NCBI GenBank assembly: GCA_947179155.2
Contig: OX359286.1
Span: forward strand, 11,442,024 to 11,506,023
Direction of reading: 5' to 3'
DNA from: Hedera helix
Taxonomy: Eukaryota; Streptophyta; Magnoliopsida; Apiales; Araliaceae
DNA length: 64,000 nt
Positions 37,224 to 46,800 of this stretch are shown piece by piece; position 1 is the stretch's first letter, and each line of letters begins with the position of its first letter. A program made the position numbers and the translations under genes. The notes under the pieces are model-generated. The model searched no databases and had not been told where the DNA came from. It worked only from the letters and a program-made list of their open reading frames with translations.

Positions 37224-39058
37224 TGTAACGCCCCCAAAATCCCCGCGCTTTCGATGCGGCTGACCTTGTGCGTTAATTTCATATATCTATCGACTTAACC
37301 AATGATCCCATAATCATATTGGTTGAAATAGTCTTATTTTAGACTATACATTAACAATTTCTCTTAACATTGTCCCTGGATCTTAACTTGATCTCAGTCT
37401 CATAAGTATACAAGTATCAACTTGTATTTCATCCGTATAAATGGATAAAACCATATATAACGGTTTAATTTAAACCTTAGGATTTAAATATTCTATATAC
37501 GTCCACTTGTAACGGTCTCATTCGTACTACAAGTATCAATATACAAAGATATCTCTTCATATCAATAATCCTACTTATATGGTATTCAGAATAGTAATAA
37601 CGAGTTATACCTGGGTCCGAGGAACCTTAACGATGGATTTGACCAGTCAACATCGCTTAGTTCTGTCTCAGATGTACAGCACTCACAAGTTATTTACCAA
37701 TCCTCATCCAGATAAATAGATCATTATCAATACTATGTTAAGTATTAACAATTCTAGGTTATATCAAAATAAAGACATAACAACATTCTGATGATAATAA
37801 TTTATATCATTTATTCAATATTCGGTTACATGTTTGTTTGTTCGTATTACAACAGTCATTATGACATATACAAATACAATCAATTTACATGAAAACCTAA
37901 TCTATGCTGCATCTTTAAGTTAATGATCTTCTTAACGTTCATCTTTAATCTGCAAATAAGGTTTTATTCGCAAGAATGAGTATGACGGCTCAGCAAGTCT
38001 AACATACAGCACATACGCAGTTTATGCTTTCATATAAACTTTTAACATGCATTGGCTGAACATAATTCTCCATTTAATATCACATATAACTCACGTTCCA
38101 ACAATTTATATCACATTGACACACAAAGTGTATAAATCATGTTCGTAAATCGTAAACATAAAACATAACAGTTAGAAGGCTTGTAAACATCAGTTAAAGA
38201 CTTCACATATCATCTATTGCATAATAACATGACATTACACATCTCATTTAACATTTTAACAATACTACACAAGTAGCACATAGCAAAAGTTAGAAGACTT
38301 GCCTTGAAACCATGTTAGGGTTTTCCCGGGAAATCATTAAACGCCTACAAAAAGGGTTACGCGACCCCGAATGTTAGTTTATCAAATTTTCCTTTTGAAT
38401 AAGTCTTAGAATAACTTAACTACACTATTTTCATAGGTGAAATTATTTGGAAAATTGGCTAACTCAAAAACTCATTTTTAAGCCAAATTTTCGGATTTGG
38501 GCAGATTGTTGGACTGCCAGACCCCGGCTCGGTTAAACGGCCATAACTTCTTCGTTTTAAAACATTTTTGAGTCGTTCAAAATTTCACGCGTTCGTCACT
38601 TCCGTACCTACAACTTTTATTCAGACCAAAGTTCGATATTCCTTACTGATTTACACATATTTCCCAGTAATGGGACTGATCTAAAACTGATTCATATTTC
38701 TGACCTCTTTTACGGTGACAGCCATAACTTTGTCATACGAAAATATTTTTGAGTGATTCTTGAGTCTAAATTGCTTAGAATTTCATGATCTACAACTTTG
38801 ATTTAGGTGTCTAAGGCAGATTCAGAAATTAAATTTTCGGAAATTTGCAAAAAATATTCTGCTAGTATATTAAACTTAACTTTCTTTGATTCGATTGGTA
38901 AAACATGATACCTCAAGCATTAATTTGCTAAGATAACATGTTCTAACACTCCGTATCACTTCATAACATAAAAATAACAAAATCATAAACCTACTTATAT
39001 AAGATTTTATGACTTTTTCTCAAGAACACGAAGAACGAATCGAAGAACACGAAGAACA

Positions 39059-39568
39059 CGAAGAACAAAGTTTCATCGTTCTTCGTTTCGACTACTAAAA
39101 CTTGATGCCACAAGCATTATTTAGCAAGGCCATCATGTTTCATCATCCCATAACACTAAATTACCAAATCATAAGCCTACTTATGTAGAAATTATGACTT
39201 TTGCTCAAGAACACACGAAGAACACGAAGAACGAAAAATCGTACATGGTAACGACTTATGTTCTTGAGCTTTTGGATTTCATACTTGAAATAATTTGAGC
39301 ATTATAACTGCTTACATATGTGATTATAACACTTTATAATTGACAAAATTTGGTCATTATAACGACTTGTTTACTTAATTATAACAATTTATAATAATAC
39401 TCTAGAACATACGAAGAACACGGAGAACGGATAAACCGTACATGGATACGACGTATGTTCTTGAACTTTAAACTATGAAATGAAATTTGACATAACAACG
39501 ACTTGCTCAAGTCATAAGGAACACGGAGAACGAAAAATCGTACATGGCTACGACTTATGTTCTTGAGC
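39059..39568. other. Cluster of four stem-loops in the A LTR
   Basis: The arms are CGAAGAAC/GTTCTTCG (39059-39085), GCTCAAGAACA/TGTTCTTGAGC (39203-39269), AGAACATACG/CGTATGTTCT (39404-39461) and GCTCAAG/CTTGAGC (39505-39568). The last three enclose a similar loop with AGAACG and CGTACATGG. They lie downstream of the TATA box in the transcribed direction. B carries the same cluster near 59390-59890. Confidence 0.75.
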
Positions 39569-39728
39569 CTCGTCGGTAAAAATAAACATTACAATAACTA
39601 AGAATCGTACCTTTTATTATTGCAAGCTTTAACTATTTCTTTGCAATCGATTCTTGACTCACAAGAACTCTCTCTATATTTGCTCTTTAGCTTTCAAAAA
39701 TGGTAAAGAACTAATGAACTTAAGCCTT

Positions 39729-39738
39729 CTATTTATAG
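39729..39738 (-). promoter_or_regulatory. Element A LTR TATA box
   Basis: CTATAAATAG on the minus strand is a close match to the plant TATA consensus. Just upstream are AAATGACTAAAATGCCC-type repeats at about 39750-39800. This predicts a transcript start near 39700 reading towards lower coordinates. The same box is kept in element B. Confidence 0.65.
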
Positions 39739-40359
39739 GAAAACCAAGGGTCGGGGTAGTTTGGTCATTAGTTTAAAAGTCAAGGGCATTTTAGTCATTT
39801 CGCACATTATTTAATTAATAAAACTAGAATAATATCTAGATATTTTCCAAGCCAAGCTTCTAGAAGCTTCCCGAGCTGTTTTGTCATTATTTCTTCCGAT
39901 TTCGGTATATCGGATAAATCGCGTACGATTAATTTAAAATATTTTGCATTAGTAATATAAGTTTTAATTACTTATACGTATTTTATTAATAAAATACATC
40001 ATACATTATTAATATGATGTCTCGTCTGACCATCGAAGTTTTCCTTGAATTAATCTCGGATAATCTTCCGTATATTTTTCTCAAATATACCTACCGGGCG
40101 ACGCGATTGATAAATTTCTTTCATTCTAGATACTAATTATGATTGAATAATATAATTAGGTATTAATCTGATAAATTTGATTATTCAAATTTAATGTTAA
40201 CCTATCTCATGATCCGTTTGATGAAAACAATACGGATGAATTAGCAGTTAATTATATAACAGTCTGATTCCAACTAATTTGGTTAACTTCTACTGATTTA
40301 AAATTTTGATATTACTGAGTTTTGTTCTGAATGAACACTTTTCTGTAAAGTGAAAAGTC

Positions 40360-40930
40360 CAAAAGGCTTGACACGTTTTTCGGTGAATAGTGTTTTTGAC
40401 GACCATTTCTCAGAAAATGGTTAGAAGACCAAAAAGTCAAAAATAATATTTATTTTTGTCTTTTCCCTATTTCGTCTTATTCCCGACACACTTTTCGAGA
40501 AAATCTTTTATTGCTTATTACGCACCGGTGTTGCATACAAACACTGTATCCATCAACGGTTTGATCAAAAACGGAAAGTGTTTTCGTTTGAAGAGCGATT
40601 TACGTTTTATTTATGGAAAAATATCAGTGGCTCCCTGGTATCTATTCCCCGTATAAATGCTATATCGTGAAATAGAAAAAGTCCAAACGTTGAAAAGAAC
40701 GTTCAAAAAAACGACAAACGTTTTCTCGTAAATCGTGTCTTTTTCGTCTTTTTCCCAAGAAAATTTTATTGATTCCCTGGCATCTAAACCTCATATTATC
40801 ACTATGTCGTGAAATACAAGAAGTCCTACAGATGAAAGAAACGATCAAACGAATGAAAAACGTTTCTTCGTGAATAGTGCTTTTTACACGTTTTTCGAGA
40901 AAAACTTTTACTGACTATTACGTGTTTTTA
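40360..40930. repeat. Degenerate repeats of about 150 bp in the LTR U3 region
   Basis: Phrases such as CGTGAATAGTG, TTTTTCGTCTTTTTCCC, CGAGAAAA-CTTTTA, TCCCTGG-ATCTA and TATCGTGAAATA-AAGTCC recur two to four times in the same order. The copies are diverged. The block is shared with the truncated right LTR (43431-43852) and with B (60690-61250). Confidence 0.65.
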
Positions 40931-41006
40931 AAGCGTGGGAATGTTGAATCTTGAAACAGAATGTCAATTTAACCTTCACATTTTGCTCAAGGGCCTAGGT
41001 TATTTT

Positions 41007-41035
41007 CTAGGGTTTAGACCCTAGGGTTAGGGTTT
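41007..41035. promoter_or_regulatory. Hairpin and telo-box in the A LTR
   Basis: CTAGGGT-TTAG-ACCCTAG forms a 7-bp stem, followed by TTAGGGTTT, the complement of the plant telo-box AAACCCTAA. Telo-boxes are known cis elements in plant promoters. The arrangement is kept in B at 61333-61362. Confidence 0.6.
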
Positions 41036-41802
41036 AGGTTTTAACTCTTTTTCCAATTTAGGTTTTTGCCCTAAATTGACTTCTGATTTTTTATAAGTGT
41101 TAAGGTTAACTACTTGAACCAAAACACAAAATCCTACACATAGATATTTCATACAACACATTTAAAAGCTCAATTCAAGCTTTACTAATCATATAACACA
41201 TAGTTTAGGTTAAAGAATTTAACCTCTTAGTTGTATACGATCGTAGTTTCGAGTCGTATATATTCTTTAAGATAGCTCAAGGTATGCTTGAGCAATCAAT
41301 CTTAGGTTTTGAATTGACAACCTTGCTTAGATCTTGTTAGATCACTTTTGAAATATTTGGGATATTACATTCAACCCAACTTACAGGAATTTCGTCCTCG
41401 AAATTAACTTTACAATTACTTTAGTCATTTAATATCATATCTATAAGTGCTATAAATATTCAGGATATTACATTCTCTCCTTCTTATTAGAATTTCGTCC
41501 TCAAAATTATAATATAATCATCTCCAATTTACTCTTCAATATGAATTTTCTAAATTCATCTTTTACTGACATTAAACCTCCAATACTTTGATTAGGTCTA
41601 AACAATGTTCACTTATCTCTACACATTTCCTTTCATAACTCTAGGTTTTAAACCTCTTTTCATACTCGACATTCAGTCTCATTCTTCCTTTATCTTGGAT
41701 TCTTCTCACTTATACAGCGGTCAATCAAGACCTTTACCTTATTCAAAAACTATGAATACTATATAACCCATAATTTTTAAATCATCATCCGGACTGGAAA
41801 AC

Positions 41803-41929
41803 CATATCTTGTGTAGCAATCAATTAAGATTGAGAACACTTCATACTTTGTGTAGCAATCAATTAAGATTGAGAACACCATACATTGTGTAACAATCAAT
41901 TAAGATCGAGAACACACATACGTTGTACT
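41803..41929. repeat. Three tandem repeats of about 38 bp in the element A interior
   Basis: The units share TTGTGTAGCAATCAATTAAG followed by ATTGAGAACAC. The first two are nearly identical and the third has a few changes. They end just before the AGGTGATCAG module, as do the unrelated 61-bp repeats in LARD 1. Confidence 0.9.
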
Positions 41930-42095
41930 TTAGGTGATCAGCCTGTCGTACCATATAAGACGCGGTTTATTGCGTCTATCGAATTCCTACGTCCGTTCTT
42001 TTTTCATAACCAAAGGTGTCTAGCCGAAACAATTGGCATTGACTCATATTTAAACCATTCAAACTTTTTGAAAAGCAATTTTATGACTGTATACC

Positions 42096-42111
42096 GCACT
42101 TTGCAAAGTGC
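42096..42111. other. 16-bp perfect palindrome in the element A interior
   Basis: GCACTTTGCAAAGTGC equals its own reverse complement. It is embedded in a TACCGCAC-GTGCGTTGATGA module that has a non-palindromic counterpart in LARD 1. In RNA it could self-pair as a dimerisation loop, but nothing here proves that. Confidence 0.6.
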
Positions 42112-43388
42112 GTTGATGACTCATCATGTATCATCTTCACACCAGGTTAAATGGGGTGTTGATGAATAAATCATTTTTATTCTTCGCATTAAATCCGTCT
42201 AGCCAAAACAATTAGCATAGAAATATGAATAACATAGCTAGTGAAGAACTAACAAAATTTTCCAGTTCAACTAGTGAACCACTCTTTTCAAAGGCACACA
42301 AGTGCGAATATAACCATGAAGATCTAGCATAGCTAGAAGATTTTTTTTTGAAATACCCTCAATCCTCTATCTTTTCCATTATTCTCTAACCATAACACAA
42401 GTTTTTCAAATATATAGTAATATAGTAAACTGATTGGTTGTATTAAACCAAGTACAAACAAATATATTAGTTCCCCTTCTCATCAACACGGAATTGAAAT
42501 GTCTCAGCGCACATTGATACTGATCAATATCACACTGAATAGACAAATCGTAGCCGCATCTCACAAGTCGGTTCGACTAACATATCATAGCCCAAGTCCA
42601 TAACAAGGTTCGTTCGCTCAGTAACTAACATACAAATATTTTTAAAACTATAGTTATGACGTAACAACTACTAACTAGTCAATATACATATGAGAAAAGA
42701 ATCACCTTCTCAAAATATATACAAAGAAGAGTTTGACATAAGATTTTAATTTACTTATCAATATAGCAAACTGAGTTATTCCTCCACCCAAGAACTAATG
42801 AATCAGTTCCCCGTCTCATCAACACTATCCTCAAATGATTTCATTCAGTGTGTAACCCGCTTTGAGAACAGTGACCATGAATCATTCATACCAACAGTGT
42901 AGTTAGATCGGTTCTCTGAAGCATATTAAACTCTTTCCCATACAAGAGAGTCGTCCTACTCAGTTTTACTAATATGAGTTTTCAATTGAAATCCTTAATC
43001 GTTCTATAACTATCTTAGTCACTTTCTTCTCTTAATTCATTCCTTCATCATTTACATTCCTTATGAGTTTACTCATCTCTTTTCTTAGGTATAATTACAT
43101 AACATACCATACACACCATTTCATTTTTTTGAAATAGTTTCACACAAAAACTAATAAGATTATTTTATCTTATTGCTTGCTTTGAGAACTCTTTATGAGT
43201 CTATTTAACTTCAGATATTCTCGTAAAGAGTTTATCTTTATTCATTATATTTCTTTCACATAATAATTTTTATGTATTAAGATTTATACATATCTTTTAA
43301 TTATTCACGGACTCTTCACAAGTCCATTTCTTCTTAGTCCATCAGATTATACTCCAAGGTACTTGTTACCTCGAAACTATAATCCACT

Positions 43389-43400
43389 GTTCTGATACCA
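43389..43400 (-). promoter_or_regulatory. Element A primer-binding site (tRNA-iMet-like)
   Basis: The minus strand reads TGGTATCAGAAC, one base different from TGGTATCAGAGC, two bases inside the LTR end. The site identifies the right LTR remnant as the 5' LTR. Confidence 0.8.
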
Positions 43401-43402
43401 AC

Positions 43403-43852
43403 TGTAACGCCCCCAAAATCCCCGCGCTTTTCGAGAAAATCTTTTATTGCTTATTACGCACCGGTGTTGCATACAAACACTGTATCCATCAACGGTTTGA
43501 TCAAAAACGGAAAGCGTTTTCGTTTGAAGAGCGATTTACGTTTTATTTATGGAAAAATATCAGTGGCTCCCTGGTATCTATTCCCCGTATAAATGCTATA
43601 TCGTGAAATAGAAAAAGTCCAAACGTTGAAAAGAACGTTCAAAAAAACGACAAACGTTTTCTCGTAAATCGTGTCTTTTTCGTCTTTTTTCCAAGAAAAT
43701 TTTATTGATTCCCTGGCATCTAAACCTCATATTATCACTATGTCGTGAAATACAAGAAGTCCTACAGATGAAAGAAACGATCAAACGAATGAAAAACGTT
43801 TCTTCGTGAATAGTGCTTTTTACACGTTTTTCGAGAAAAACTTTTACTGACT
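43403..43852 (-). repeat. Element A right (5') LTR remnant
   Basis: The first 28 bases match the left LTR start, then the sequence jumps at a CTTT microhomology to the equivalent of about 40490, an internal deletion of about 3.2 kb. It follows the left LTR closely to the equivalent of 40916 and breaks off at 43852, losing about 450 bp including the LTR terminus. Inverted satellite follows at once. The TATA region and leader are deleted, so this copy has no promoter. Confidence 0.88.
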
Positions 43853-46800
43853 CTTTCATTATTTCCTTCAAATTGGTAAACAAATTGATGATTTAGTGTC
43901 ATATTAAGTCGTTCAACATTGTTTAGCATCAAAAAGTGCAATCCTATCACTCTCGCATTCTTACGTACAACTAACACAAGTCCTCTGTTAAACAAAAACT
44001 TCTAGTTGTTTCATTATTTCTTCAAATTGGTAAACAAATAGATGATTTAGTTTAATATTACTTCGTTCACCTTTGTTTAGCATCAAAAGGTGCAATCCTA
44101 TCACTCTCGCATTCAAAACCGTACGTACAACTAACACAAGTCCTCGGTTAAAAAAAACTTCTATTTGTTTCATTATTTCCTTCAAATTGGTAAACAAATA
44201 GATGTTTAAATGTCATATTACTTTGTTCAACTTTGTTTAGCATCAAAAGGCAAAATCCAATCACTCACGCATTCAAAACCGTACGTACAACTAACACAAG
44301 TCCTCGGTTAAAGAAAACTTCGAGTTGTTTCATTATTTCCTTCAAATTGGTAAACAAATAGATGATTTAGTGTCATATTACTTCGTTCACCTTTGTTTAT
44401 CATTAAAAGTTGCAATCCTATCACTCTCGCATTCAGAACCGTACGTACAACTAACACAAGTCATCGGTTAAAGAAAACTTCTAGTTGTCTCATTATTTCC
44501 TTCAAATTGGTAAACAAATAGATGATTTAGTGTCATATTACTTCGCTCAACTTTGTTTAGCATCAAAAGGTGCAATCATATCACTCTCGCATTCCAAACC
44601 GTACGTACAACTAACACAAGTCCTCGGTTAAAAAAAACTTCTATTTGTTTCATTATCTCCTTTAAATTGGTAAACAAATAGATGTTTAAATGTCATATTA
44701 CTTTGTTCAACTTTGTTTAGCATCAAAAGGTAAAATCCTATCACTCACGCATTCAAAACCGTACGTACAACTAACACAAGTCCTCGGTTAAAGAAAATTT
44801 CAAGTTGTTTCATTATTTCCTTCAAATTGGTAAACAAATAGATGATTTAGTGTCATATAACTTCGTTCACCTTTGTTTCTCATCAAAAGCTGCAATCCTA
44901 TCACTCTCGCATTCAGAACCGTACGTACAACTAACACAAGTCCTCGGTTAAAGAAAACTTCAAGTTGTTTCATTATTTCCTTCAAATTGGTAAACAAATA
45001 GATGATTTAGTGTCATATTACTTCGTTCACCATTGTTTATCATCAAAAGCTGCAATTCTATCACTCTCGCATTCAAAACCATACGTACAACTAACACAAG
45101 TCCTCGGTTAAAGAAAACTTCTAGTTGTCTCATTATTTCCTTCAAATTGGTAAGCAAACAGATGATTAAGTGTCATATTACTTCGTTCAACTTTGTTTAG
45201 CATCAAAAGGTGCAATCCTATCACTCTCGCATTCAAAACCGTACGTACAAAAAATACAAGTCCTCGATTAAAGAAAACTTCTAGTTTTTTCATTATTTTC
45301 TTCAAATTGGTAAAAAAATATATGATTTAGTGTCATATTACTTCGTTCAACTTTGTTTAGTTCAAAAGGTGCAATCCTATCACTCTCGCATTCAAAACCG
45401 TACGTACAACCAACACCAGTCCTCGGTTAAAGAAAACTTCTTGTTGTTTCATTATTTCCTTGAAATTGGCAATGAAATAGATGATTTATTGTTATATTAC
45501 TTCATTCACCTTTGTTTATCATCAAAAGTTGAATTCCTATCACTCTCGCATTCAGAACCGTACATACAACTAATACAAGTCATCGGTTAAAGAAAACTTC
45601 TAGTTGTGTCATTATTTCCTTCAAATTGGTAAACAAATAGATGATTTAGTGTCATATTACTTCGTTCAACTTTGTTTAGCATCAAAAGGTGCAATCCTAT
45701 CACTCTCGCATTCGAAACCGTACGTACAAGTAACACAAGTCCTCGGTTAAAGAAAACTTCTAGTTGTTTAATTATATCCTTCAAATTGGCAATGAAATAG
45801 ATGATTTAGTGTTATATTACTTCGTTCACCTTTGTTTATCATCGAAGGTTCCAATCCTATCACTCTCGCATTCAAAATCGTACGCACAACTAACACAAGT
45901 CCTCGGTTAAAGAAAACTTCTAGTTGTTTCATTACTTCCTTTAAATTGGTAAACAAATAGATGATTTAGTGTCATATTACTTCGTTCAACTTTGTTTAGC
46001 ATCAAAAGGTGCAATCCTATCACTCTCGCATTCAAAACCGTACGTACAACGAACGCAAGTACTCGGTTATAGAATCTTCTAATTGTTTCATTACTTGCTT
46101 CAAATTGTTAAACAAATTGATGATTTAGTGTCATATTATTTCGTTCACCTTTGTTTAGCATCAAAAGGTGCAATCCTATCACTCTCGCATTCAAAACCGT
46201 ACGTACAACTAACACAAGTCGTCCGTTAAAGAAAACTTCTAGTTGTTTCATTATTTCCTTGAAATTGGTAAACAAATAGATGATTTAGTGTCATATTACT
46301 TCGTTCAACTTTGTTTAGCATCAAAAGGTGTAATCCTGTCACTCTCGCATTCAAAACCGTACGTACAACTAACACAAGTCCTCGGTTAAAGAAAACTTCT
46401 AGTTGTTTCTTTATTTCCTTCAAATTGGTAATAAAATAGATGATTTAGTGTCATAATACTTTGTTCAACTTTGTTTAGTTCAAAAGGTGCAATCCTATCA
46501 CTCTCGCATTCAAAACCGTACGTACAACTAACACAAGTCCTCGGTTAAAGAAAACTTCTAGTTGTTTCATTATTTCCTTCAAATTGGTAAAGAAATAGAT
46601 TATTTATGTTATATTACTTCGTTCAACTTTGTTTAGCATCAAAATGTGCAATCCTATCACTCTCGCATTCAAAACCGTACATACAACTAACGCAAGTCCT
46701 CGGTTAAAGAAACTTCTAATTCTCTCATTATTTCCTTCAAATTGGTAAACAAATTGATGATTTAGTGTCATATTAATTCGTTCAACTTTGTTTAGCATCA

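Larger units (their letters stand above)
37224..41369 (-). repeat. Element A left (3') LTR, about 4.15 kb
   Basis: It runs from TGTAACGCCCCC to GGGATATTACA in plus coordinates. It includes four stem-loops (39059-39568), a TATA box on the minus strand (39729-39738), degenerate repeats of about 150 bp (40360-40930) and a telo-box next to a hairpin (41007-41035). A second LTR-end-like motif lies about 100 bp further right at 41463-41486, so the true inner boundary could be 41472. No gene is present. Confidence 0.85.
41370..43402 (-). other. Element A non-coding interior
   Basis: About 2.0 kb with no gag or pol signature. It contains three tandem repeats of about 38 bp (41803-41929), modules shared with the LARD 1 interior (41931-41952, 42018-42047, 42091-42118, 42197-42220, 42323-42340) and a 16-bp perfect palindrome (42096-42111). 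A phrase with CAGTTCCCC-TCTCATCAACAC occurs twice, near 42470 and 42806, indicating an old internal duplication. The polypurine tract next to the LTR is interrupted by T, while a cleaner tract lies at 41473-41486. Confidence 0.75.
37224..43852 (-). mobile_element. Element A: non-autonomous long-LTR retrotransposon, right end damaged
   Basis: A 4146-bp LTR (37224-41369) is followed by a 2.0-kb interior without coding capacity and then by a remnant of the second LTR (43403-43852). On the minus strand there is a tRNA-iMet-like primer site next to the remnant. The LTR is of the same family as that of element B (for example 38880-39600 is nearly identical to 59160-59900). A therefore looks like a LARD derived from, and mobilised by, a B-like element. 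No target duplication can be checked because the right LTR is truncated where an inverted satellite array begins. Confidence 0.88.

Noticed and set aside
37980..38880. A host gene in the A LTR or between repeats
   Set aside because: No long open frame, domain or splice-consistent coding stretch was seen, and the same sequence recurs in the B LTR.
43596..43883. 95-codon minus-strand frame with a satellite-like N-terminus
   Set aside because: It is a chance fusion across the LTR/satellite junction at 43852 and has no coding meaning.
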